Origin: Peptoniphilus_A sp050943655
GTDB taxonomy: Bacteria > Bacillota > Clostridia > Tissierellales > Peptoniphilaceae
Assembly: GCF_050943655.1 (NCBI RefSeq)
Contig: NZ_JBMNPQ010000086.1
Span: 1-5,520, forward strand
Length of the DNA stretch: 5,520 nucleotides
Direction: 5' to 3'
A program made the position numbers and the translations under genes. Below are positions 1 to 4,535 of the stretch, one piece after another (the first letter of the stretch is position 1; every line of letters starts with the position of its first letter). The notes under the pieces are model-generated. The model did not search any database, had not been told where the DNA came from, and saw only the letters and a program-made list of their open reading frames with translations.

Positions 1-657
1 AAAGTCATTGTAAAAAAGGGACCTCTCATGTCCACAAAGACGAATTTTAAAATAAAAATAATCGGAAGAGGTGGCCACGGTTCAAATCCTCATCTAAACA
101 TCGACCCAATAGTTTGTGCGGCAAGTGTTGTAATGAGTCTTCAAACAGTTATAAGTAGAAATACGAATCCAAGATCATCAACTCTTTTGTCCATAAATTC
201 AATTAATGGGGGAAGCGTCGATAATCTTGTCGTGGACTCAGTAGAAATGACTGCGACAATAAGGTCTCTCGATAAAGAAAACTTTGATATTGCCATAAGA
301 AGAATGAAAGAAATAGTTGAGAGGGTATCAAGTGCATATGAGTGCAGGTGTGAGATAAAATTTACAGACATGATACCTCTTGTCTATAACGATGAAAAAA
401 TGTATGATTTTGCTATGAAGATTGCAGAAAAAGTTGTAGGAGTTCAAAACATAGAAGAAGTAGAGCCGACAATGGCAAGTGAAGACTTCTCATTTTACAT
501 GGAAAGAGTCCCATCATTTATGTATTGGTTTGGAAGCGCAGAAGAGGGACGAGAAAGAGAGCCACTTCACAGCAGAAAATTTTACGCATCCGATAAAGGA
601 ATAAAAACAGCAGCAGAAGTATTGGCAAATTCAGTAATAGAAGCACAAAATTTATAA
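1..657 (+). CDS. M20-family (M20D-type) metal-dependent amidohydrolase/peptidase, C-terminal part (5' truncated by window)
   Basis: The frame is open to base 1, so the gene continues to the left; the first in-window ATG at 28 is internal. The visible 218 residues match the C-terminal half of M20D amidohydrolases (the AbgB/HipO/N-acyl-amino-acid hydrolase group), cytosolic zinc or manganese enzymes that release an amino acid from an N-acylated substrate. The dimerisation/lid domain begins with the hallmark GRGGHGSNPH (residues 22-31 of the fragment, His26), followed by DPI, LQTVISRN and a GTxR-like ATIRS. The catalytic domain resumes with EDFSFY (161-166) and PLHS, whose His190 should be the C-terminal metal ligand. 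The N-terminal metal ligands lie outside the window. It ends in TAA immediately before a terminator. Substrate cannot be read: N-acetyl-diaminopimelate deacetylases, hippurate hydrolases and aminoacylases share these motifs, so a link to the lysine genes downstream is only a possibility. Family call is firm, specificity unknown. Confidence 0.9.
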   Translation, partial: KVIVKKGPLMSTKTNFKIKIIGRGGHGSNPHLNIDPIVCAASVVMSLQTVISRNTNPRSSTLLSINSINGGSVDNLVVDSVEMTATIRSLDKENFDIAIRRMKEIVERVSSAYECRCEIKFTDMIPLVYNDEKMYDFAMKIAEKVVGVQNIEEVEPTMASEDFSFYMERVPSFMYWFGSAEEGREREPLHSRKFYASDKGIKTAAEVLANSVIEAQNL

Positions 658-687
658 AAAAAGCCACCTCGATCGAGGTGGTTTTTT
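656..687. terminator. Bidirectional rho-independent terminator between convergent genes
   Basis: An exact 18-bp palindrome (664-681, CCACCTCGATCGAGGTGG) forms a 7-bp stem with a GATC loop. It is flanked by a run of seven A on the left (656-662) and six T on the right (682-687), so either strand gives a GC-rich hairpin followed by a U-tract. It directly follows the stop codon of the amidohydrolase gene and lies 28 bases beyond the stop of the convergent GntR gene, so it probably ends transcription of both. Confidence 0.9.
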
Positions 688-714
688 GAAGATAAAATTT
701 ATAATTTGTGTTAA

Positions 715-1431
715 TTATTTTACTGGCTTTAGTTCTTCTTGATCTTGTTTTTGTTCTTGCTCACTTATTTTTTCGAAAATGCCAAGTGTATCAGTCCAGT
801 TTTTTGTAAGTGCCTTTACGCTCTCTTCTAGATTGTGTTCTTTGATATTTTTTATGATTACATTGTGAGAGTCGTAGGTTTTTGAATAGCCCTGGATATC
901 GTCGTAATAGAATAGCTCCATCCTTTGAACTTTATTTTTTAGGTTTTCGATTATTGGATAGATTTCTATGTTTCCAGATACGTCGATTATTTTTTTGTGG
1001 AAGAAGTTATCTGCCATAATTTTTCCAAGCAGGTCCTTCTCCTCATCGATATTTTTTATTTTTTCGTTAAGTGAGACTAGTTCTTTAATATCTTCATCTG
1101 TAAATTTTTCAAAGCCTTGTCTTAATGCAAGTGTCTCAAGAGATGCGATGATCGGGTAGATGTGTAGTGCTTCTTCGATGTTAATTGGTGCGACCATTGT
1201 CCATCTATTTGCCTTTGAGATGATTAATCCGTCGTTTTCTAGACGAAGTAGTGCTTCTCTAAGTGGCGTTCTACTTATGCCTAGTTCTTCTGATAGCTCA
1301 TTTATTTTTATTTTTGTCATTGGCGCAAGCTTTCCTGTTACTATTAATTTGTTGAGTCTGTCGTAGGCTTCGTCTTTTATGAAAACTCTTTTTATTTTAT
1401 TCTCTTTCATATATGTATCTTTCGTAGTCAT
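715..1431 (-). CDS. GntR-family transcriptional regulator, FadR/FCD subfamily
   Basis: A 238-residue cytosolic DNA-binding repressor or activator. The N-terminal winged helix-turn-helix spans about residues 18-82: the scaffold YDRLNKLIVTGKLAP, helix IKINELSEELG, recognition helix with the family signature SRTPLREALLRLENDGLI (53-70), and a wing near 74-82. Residues from about 85 to 220 are the all-helical FCD effector domain, with DNFFH (Asp141, His145) and His189 as expected metal ligands. The third histidine expected 22 residues after His189 is Asn211, so the metal site looks incomplete. The C-terminal tail (221-238) is charged and Gln/Glu-rich. The start at 1431 is the first possible one, because a stop lies in frame four codons upstream; Met8 is an alternative. 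The best Shine-Dalgarno lies unusually far away (19 bases). It is divergent from the lysine transport operon and convergent with the amidohydrolase. Its effector and targets cannot be inferred, although FCD regulators usually sense small carboxylic acids and often control themselves. Confidence 0.9.
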   Translation of the reverse strand: MTTKDTYMKENKIKRVFIKDEAYDRLNKLIVTGKLAPMTKIKINELSEELGISRTPLREALLRLENDGLIISKANRWTMVAPINIEEALHIYPIIASLETLALRQGFEKFTDEDIKELVSLNEKIKNIDEEKDLLGKIMADNFFHKKIIDVSGNIEIYPIIENLKNKVQRMELFYYDDIQGYSKTYDSHNVIIKNIKEHNLEESVKALTKNWTDTLGIFEKISEQEQKQDQEELKPVK

Positions 1432-1450
1432 AATATCTTTTTAAAGGGTT

Positions 1451-1457
1451 ACCTCCT
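1451..1457 (-). promoter_or_regulatory. Ribosome binding site of the GntR gene at unusual distance
   Basis: The minus strand reads AGGAGGT here, a near-perfect Shine-Dalgarno, but 19 bases separate it from the ATG at 1431, against the usual 5-10. No ATG, GTG or TTG lies closer, and an in-frame TAA blocks any longer extension. Either the gene is translated inefficiently or the true start is unusual. Confidence 0.6.
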
Positions 1458-1459
1458 GT

Positions 1460-1476
1460 AATATATCAGATACATT
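1460..1476. promoter_or_regulatory. Candidate operator: inverted repeat over the GntR promoter
   Basis: AATATATC-A-GATACATT is an inverted repeat with 7 of 8 positions matching around a single central base. It overlaps the -10 element and predicted start point of the GntR gene, where an autorepressor would bind. A further copy of the half-site, ATGTATC, lies at 1413-1419. The region is AT-rich, so chance occurrence is possible. Confidence 0.35.
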
Positions 1477-1482
1477 ATAACA
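1474..1482 (-). promoter_or_regulatory. Extended -10 promoter of the GntR gene
   Basis: The minus strand reads TGTTATAAT, that is TGn followed by a consensus TATAAT (1479-1474). No good -35 hexamer is visible about 17 bases upstream, which is common for extended -10 promoters. Transcription should start near 1467, giving a leader of about 36 bases. Confidence 0.6.
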
Positions 1483-1560
1483 TAATTTTTTTAGTACTAG
1501 TTGAAAAGTCCACTATTTTTCGAAAAATGACACACTTTTTAAAATTTAATTAAAAAAGGC

Positions 1561-1589
1561 TTGACTTTTATAAATCTTGTTACTATAAT
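1561..1589 (+). promoter_or_regulatory. Sigma-A-type promoter of the lysine riboswitch/ABC transporter operon
   Basis: TTGACT (1561-1566), a 17-base spacer, and a perfect TATAAT (1584-1589). Transcription would begin near 1595-1597, about 30 bases before the riboswitch, leaving a leader of about 280 bases before the first coding gene. Confidence 0.85.
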
Positions 1590-1625
1590 AGATGAAACAA
1601 TTTAATAAATTGTATGTAAAAGTAC

Positions 1626-1780
1626 GATAGAGGCGCGAATTTTATCAGTAATTTTTTTAAGCAAGACCATGCGATGAGAAAAAATGAAAGGAAACTTCGC
1701 CGAAGTGTATTGCGGGTAGTGGCAATATGCTGGGCATGCAAAGAATATTTGTATGACTGTCACAAATGTGGGGAGCTATC
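1626..1780 (+). ncRNA. Lysine riboswitch (L box) aptamer
   Basis: This cis-acting mRNA leader element binds lysine. The aptamer is closed by helix P1, GATAG (1626-1630) with CTATC (1776-1780). Just inside P1 are the conserved AGGCGCGAA (1631-1639) and ATCAGTAA segments. The remaining invariant core blocks occur in the expected order: GCCGAAG (1699-1705), GCTGGG (1729-1734), GACTGTCAC (1755-1763) and TGGGGAG (1769-1775). Two further hairpins are clear: TATTGC/GCAATA (1708-1713 with 1722-1727) and an 8-bp stem, 1735-1742 with 1748-1755. The P2 arm is AT-rich and capped by GCA/TGC (1661-1663 with 1670-1672). An ACC in that loop could kiss GGT at 1715-1717. At about 155 bases it is somewhat compact. 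It is followed by a terminator, so lysine should switch the downstream operon off. The family assignment is strong; the fold was traced by eye. Confidence 0.93.
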
Positions 1781-1823
1781 TAAAGTTAACATATGCATTG
1801 GCATTTTAACAGTTTGGATCTCC
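1772..1823 (+). promoter_or_regulatory. Antiterminator stem of the lysine riboswitch expression platform
   Basis: Pairing can be traced between GGAG (1772-1775) and CTCC (1820-1823), ATCTAAA (1778-1784) and TTTGGAT (1813-1819, one G-U pair), and GTTAA (1785-1789) and TTAAC (1806-1810). The stem is capped by ATGC/GCAT (1793-1796 with 1801-1804). It uses the 3' strand of P1 and the 5' half of the terminator, so it excludes both. It should form without lysine and let transcription proceed. Confidence 0.7.
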
Positions 1824-1837
1824 AGACTGTTTTTTTT
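1808..1837 (+). terminator. Riboswitch-controlled intrinsic terminator (attenuator)
   Basis: A 10-bp hairpin, 1808-1817 with 1822-1831 (one G-U pair, tetraloop ATCT), merges into a run of eight T (1830-1837). It sits 36 bases before the start codon of the binding-protein gene. When lysine stabilises P1, this hairpin should form and stop transcription before the operon. Confidence 0.9.
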
Positions 1838-1862
1838 ACTTTAATAGCCCGAAAAATTATTT

Positions 1863-1868
1863 GGAGGG
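1863..1868 (+). promoter_or_regulatory. Ribosome binding site fixing the binding-protein start
   Basis: GGAGGG lies 5 bases before the ATG at 1874, downstream of the attenuator's T-run. An almost identical element precedes metG (4526-4531). This decides the start in favour of 1874 over the upstream in-frame ATG at 1793. Confidence 0.85.
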
Positions 1869-1873
1869 AAATT

Positions 1874-2716
1874 ATGAATTTAAGAAAGATCGCAGTAGCA
1901 GCTAGTTTATCCTTGGTGACACTTTTGTCAGCATGTAATCCATCTGGTGATGGTGCACAGGCTCCAAAAGATAACGATGCTTCAGTTTTAAAAGTTGGAA
2001 TGGAATGTGACTATGCTCCATTTAACTGGACACAAACTAAAGAGGAGAATGGATACAAAATCGCAACAGGAGGATATGCCGGTGGATATGATGTTGAAAT
2101 TGCAAAGAGAATTGCAGATTCAATGGATAAAGAACTTGAAATTGTAAAGACTGAGTGGAATGGACTTACTCCAGCTCTAACATCTGGAAAGATAGATTTA
2201 ATCATTGCGGGCATGAGCCCAACTGCTGAGAGAAAAGAAACTATTAACTTCTCAGACACTTATTACACATCTAATCTTGTAGTTGTTGTTAAAAAAGACT
2301 CACCTTATGCAAGTGCGAAGAGCCTTAGCGACCTAAGCGGTGCAAAGATAACTGGACAGTTAAATACTTTCCACTACGATGTAATTGATCAGATAGAAGG
2401 CGTAGAAAAGACGCCAGCTCTTGAAACTTTCCCAGCAATGATAGTTGCTCTTGAGTCAGGAAAGATTGACGGTTATGTTTCTGAAAAGCCAGGTGCTATT
2501 TCTGCAACAACTTCAAACGACAACTTGACATATATTGAATTTAATGAGGGCGAAGGCTTTGAAGCATCTCCAGAAGATACTTCAATTGCAGTTGGAGTTT
2601 CTAAAGATAATCCAGAGCTTCTTGATAAAGTAAATAAAGCTTTAAAAAATATCTCAGAAGAAGAGAGAGAACAGATAATGGAAGAAGCAGTAAAGAACCA
2701 ACCTCTAGGTGAATAA
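1874..2716 (+). CDS. Lysine/polar amino acid ABC transporter substrate-binding lipoprotein
   Basis: A 280-residue extracytoplasmic solute-binding protein of SBP family 3 (PF00497 type), anchored to the outer face of the membrane. The start at 1874 has GGAGGG (1863-1868) at ideal distance. An in-frame ATG at 1793 would add 27 residues read through the attenuator hairpin and is rejected. The N-terminus has a lysine/arginine pair, a hydrophobic stretch and a lipobox LSAC, so Cys21 should be lipidated after signal peptidase II cleavage. A short Asn/Asp/Gly linker leads into the fold: LKVGMECDYAPFNW (39-52), the GGYDVEIAKRIAD motif (70-82), the WNGLTPALTSGKIDLIIAGM block (95-114), and Arg120 in SPTAERKETINFS, the residue that in this family grips the ligand's carboxylate. 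The riboswitch upstream points to lysine as substrate; the sequence itself fits lysine/arginine or other polar amino acids. First gene of the operon, with one base between its stop and the next start. Confidence 0.92.
   Translation: MNLRKIAVAASLSLVTLLSACNPSGDGAQAPKDNDASVLKVGMECDYAPFNWTQTKEENGYKIATGGYAGGYDVEIAKRIADSMDKELEIVKTEWNGLTPALTSGKIDLIIAGMSPTAERKETINFSDTYYTSNLVVVVKKDSPYASAKSLSDLSGAKITGQLNTFHYDVIDQIEGVEKTPALETFPAMIVALESGKIDGYVSEKPGAISATTSNDNLTYIEFNEGEGFEASPEDTSIAVGVSKDNPELLDKVNKALKNISEEEREQIMEEAVKNQPLGE
2707..2712 (+). promoter_or_regulatory. Ribosome binding site fixing the permease start, embedded in the binding-protein gene
   Basis: AGGTGA sits in the last codons of the binding-protein gene, 5 bases before ATG 2718. 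The in-frame GTG at 2709 lies inside this site and so is unlikely to be the start. The layout suggests translational coupling of the two genes. Confidence 0.75.
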
Positions 2717-2717
2717 T

Positions 2718-3488
2718 ATGCCTACTAATTTTTTTGGATGGATTAAATTTTTATTAGATGAGTATGGTCCCCTATTTTTTAGGGGGACTATAAACACAAT
2801 ACTCATCGCAGTAGTTGGTACTGTTGTTGGATTTTTAATAGGACTTTTAATTGCAATTATAAAGACTATTCCTGTAAAGAAAAAAGACAGAGCTTTTAAA
2901 AAAGTTATTTTAAAAATTGTAAATATAATAATAAATATTTATGTACAAGTGATTCGTGGGACACCGATGATGGTTCAGGCCATGATGTTCTACTACGGAG
3001 CACTTCAATATTTTAATATTGACATGCCACCAATGTTGTCGGCACTTGTCATCGTCTCAGTAAACACAGGTGCTTACATGGCAGAGATAATTCGTGGAGG
3101 TATTATTTCAGTAGATAGCGGCCAAAGAGAGGGAGCTCTTTCAATTGGAATGACTCACTGGCAAACTATGACAGAGGTAATTCTTCCTCAGGCAATTAGA
3201 AATATTATTCCTTCTGTAGGAAATGAATTTATTGTAAATATCAAGGACTCTTCAGTTTTAAATGTAATTTCTGTTTCTGAACTCTTTTTCATTTCTAAGT
3301 CTGCAGCGGGAACTTATCTTAGATTTTTCGAAGTGTTCTTTATAACAGCAATTATTTATTTAGTTTTGACAATGCTTGTAAGTCAAATTATGAAAATAAT
3401 AGAAAAGAAATTAGATGGTCCAGATTCTTACAGAATTTACGGTTCGCAATCTGAGGCAATGCCACTAGAAGTTAAGAAGGAGGCGTGA
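2718..3488 (+). CDS. Polar amino acid (lysine) ABC transporter permease, HisM/GlnP family
   Basis: A 256-residue inner-membrane channel subunit of the His/Glu/Gln/Arg/opine permease family. Hydrophobic segments can be seen near residues 24-48, 64-79, 84-98, 107-125 and 203-225; a strongly basic loop (49-63) follows the first. Family landmarks are VIRGTPMMVQ (78-87), NTGAYMAEIIRGGI (116-129) and the EAA-type loop that docks on the ATPase, EGALSIGMTHWQTMTEVILPQAI (138-160), with the conserved Gly144 and LPQA. The following GNEFIVNIKDSSVLNVISVSEL is also typical. Only one permease gene is present, so a homodimer is expected. The start at 2718 follows the upstream stop by one base. The first 90 bases of the gene contain a strong composite hairpin (listed separately). 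Family is certain; lysine as substrate is inferred from the riboswitch. Confidence 0.93.
   Translation: MPTNFFGWIKFLLDEYGPLFFRGTINTILIAVVGTVVGFLIGLLIAIIKTIPVKKKDRAFKKVILKIVNIIINIYVQVIRGTPMMVQAMMFYYGALQYFNIDMPPMLSALVIVSVNTGAYMAEIIRGGIISVDSGQREGALSIGMTHWQTMTEVILPQAIRNIIPSVGNEFIVNIKDSSVLNVISVSELFFISKSAAGTYLRFFEVFFITAIIYLVLTMLVSQIMKIIEKKLDGPDSYRIYGSQSEAMPLEVKKEA
2757..2807 (+). other. Composite stem-loop inside the 5' end of the permease gene
   Basis: An inner hairpin pairs GTCCCCTA (2767-2774) with TAGGGGGAC (2780-2788, one extra G) around a five-T loop. It is enclosed by an exact 9-bp outer stem, GATGAGTAT (2757-2765) with ATACTCATC (2799-2807). It begins 39 bases after the permease start codon and encodes an ordinary stretch of protein (residues 14-30). 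Lacking a T-run after the stem, it is not a classical terminator. A role in mRNA processing, stability of the binding-protein message, or translation is inference. Confidence 0.6.
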
Positions 3489-3489
3489 G

Positions 3490-4221
3490 ATGGGACTTAT
3501 TTTTGAAATTGAAAATTTAAAGAAAAGTTTTGGCGACAATTTAGTTTTAAAAGACATAAACTTTAATGTAGAAAGCGGAGAAGTTGTTTCAATAATTGGC
3601 TCATCTGGTTCTGGAAAGTCCACACTCCTAAGATGCATAAACCTTCTTGAAGAACCAGGTGGCGGAAAGATTAAATTTCATGGCGAAGATATTTTAGAAA
3701 AAGATTCTTCTATTAATAAATATAGAACTAAGGTTGGAATGGTCTTTCAATCATTTAATTTATTTAACAACATGAGTGTACTCGAGAACTGTGTCATCGG
3801 ACAGATAAAAGTTTTAAAGAGAAATAGAGAAGAAGCAGTTACAATCGCTGAAGAATTTTTAAAAAAGGTCGGCATGTATCCCTTTAAAGATGCTAAGCCA
3901 AAATCCTTATCAGGTGGGCAGAAACAAAGAGTTGCCATAGCTCGTTCACTTTCCATGAGTCCAGAAGTTCTTCTATTTGACGAACCAACATCAGCCCTTG
4001 ACCCTGAAATGGTATCTGAAGTTTTAAAGGTTATGAATGACCTTGCCAACGATGGACTTACGATGATTGTCGTAACTCACGAGATGGGATTTGCACGAGA
4101 TGTGTCTAATAGAGTTTTATTTATGGACAAGGGAGTAATAGCAGAAGACTCAGAAGCAAAAGAATTTTTCAAAAATCCGAAGACAGAAAGAGCAAAGGAA
4201 TTTTTGTCAAAAGTTTTATAA
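3490..4221 (+). CDS. Polar amino acid (lysine) ABC transporter ATP-binding protein, GlnQ/HisP family
   Basis: A 243-residue cytosolic nucleotide-binding subunit that powers uptake by ATP hydrolysis. All motifs of an active ABC ATPase are intact and in order: Walker A GSSGSGKST (37-45, Lys43), Q-loop VFQSFNLF (Gln87), signature LSGGQKQR (140-147), Walker B LLFDEP (161-166, Asp164 and catalytic Glu165), D-loop SALD (168-171) and switch His197 in VVTHEMGFARDV. Length and the HEMGFAR sequence are typical of the polar amino acid uptake group rather than export ATPases. AAGGAGG (3477-3483) gives an ideal ribosome binding site, and one base separates its start from the permease stop, so the two are co-translated from the riboswitch-controlled message. 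Last gene of the operon, followed by a strong terminator. Confidence 0.95.
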   Translation: MGLIFEIENLKKSFGDNLVLKDINFNVESGEVVSIIGSSGSGKSTLLRCINLLEEPGGGKIKFHGEDILEKDSSINKYRTKVGMVFQSFNLFNNMSVLENCVIGQIKVLKRNREEAVTIAEEFLKKVGMYPFKDAKPKSLSGGQKQRVAIARSLSMSPEVLLFDEPTSALDPEMVSEVLKVMNDLANDGLTMIVVTHEMGFARDVSNRVLFMDKGVIAEDSEAKEFFKNPKTERAKEFLSKVL

Positions 4222-4252
4222 ATTTTTTAATAAATACCTAACAATTTACCTC

Positions 4253-4291
4253 AACAAAATGGTCGCATATAATTTATGTGACCATTTTGTT
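4253..4291 (+). terminator. Terminator of the lysine ABC transporter operon
   Basis: AACAAAATGGTC (4253-4264) pairs perfectly with 4280-4291. The stem extends by five more pairs (one G-U) to a five-base loop at 4270-4274, giving about 17 bp. The 3' arm ends in TTTTGTT, so the U-rich segment follows the GC-containing core. It starts 31 bases after the ATPase stop. The A-rich left arm means it could also work on the opposite strand. Confidence 0.8.
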
Positions 4292-4413
4292 ATACAAAAA
4301 TATTTTTATGCAATATAAAAAGAAAAATTTTAAAATTATACTAATTTATTTATGAAATATTTTTTTGAGATGTTCTTTATATTTGTAAATATGCAGATCT
4401 TCTCAATTGTAAA
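4292..4413. other. AT-rich intergenic spacer upstream of the metG promoter
   Basis: This is part of the 314-base gene-free stretch 4222-4535, which otherwise holds the operon terminator, the metG promoter and the metG leader. No coding frame with a ribosome binding site, no RNA motif and no T-box sequence is visible. The only structure is a 5-bp inverted repeat, CAATT/AATTG (4404-4416), touching the metG -35 element. Confidence 0.5.
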
Positions 4414-4442
4414 TTGATTTTAATTATTCTATTAGATATAAT
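4414..4442 (+). promoter_or_regulatory. Sigma-A-type promoter of metG
   Basis: TTGATT (4414-4419), an exact 17-base spacer and a perfect TATAAT (4437-4442). Transcription would begin near 4449, giving a leader of about 87 bases with no recognisable T-box or riboswitch. It makes metG independent of the lysine-controlled operon before it. Confidence 0.75.
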
Positions 4443-4535
4443 TATTTATGTATAAGTAACGCAATGTTTATTTTGATGTATATTTTAAATTATATATGTA
4501 CTATAAGCTAATTTTTATAAATTTTGGAGGGAATT

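Noticed and set aside
28..30. ATG at 28 as the amidohydrolase start
   Set aside because: The frame is open to base 1 and the protein would begin in mid-domain without the N-terminal metal ligands; it is an internal methionine.
1..1431. Link between the amidohydrolase or GntR genes and lysine metabolism
   Set aside because: Some M20D enzymes act in the acetyl-diaminopimelate branch of lysine synthesis, but this gene is in a separate transcription unit with no lysine-type signal visible, so the link cannot be supported from the sequence.
1793..1873. In-frame ATG at 1793 as a longer start for the binding-protein gene
   Set aside because: It would translate through the riboswitch antiterminator and terminator, has no ribosome binding site and would bury the signal peptide; ATG 1874 has GGAGGG and begins the lipoprotein signal.
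2324..2337. Small hairpin CTTAG/CTAAG inside the binding-protein gene
   Set aside because: A 5-bp stem in coding sequence is expected by chance; there is no T-run and no location that suggests a role.
2709..2717. GTG at 2709 as the permease start
   Set aside because: The GTG lies within the AGGTGA Shine-Dalgarno that serves ATG 2718, and it has no site of its own at proper distance.
3747..4049. Open frame of about 100 codons on the minus strand inside the ATPase gene
   Set aside because: It is fully opposite strongly conserved ABC motifs, has no recognisable domain, and is best explained as a shadow of the real gene. The same holds for minus-strand frames at 141-371 and 2011-2259 and plus-strand frames at 968-1366 and 4795-4998.
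4372..4419. Short frame before metG (about 15 codons from an ATG near 4372) as a leader peptide
   Set aside because: It has no convincing ribosome binding site, lies upstream of the predicted metG start point, and shows no run of methionine codons or attenuator.
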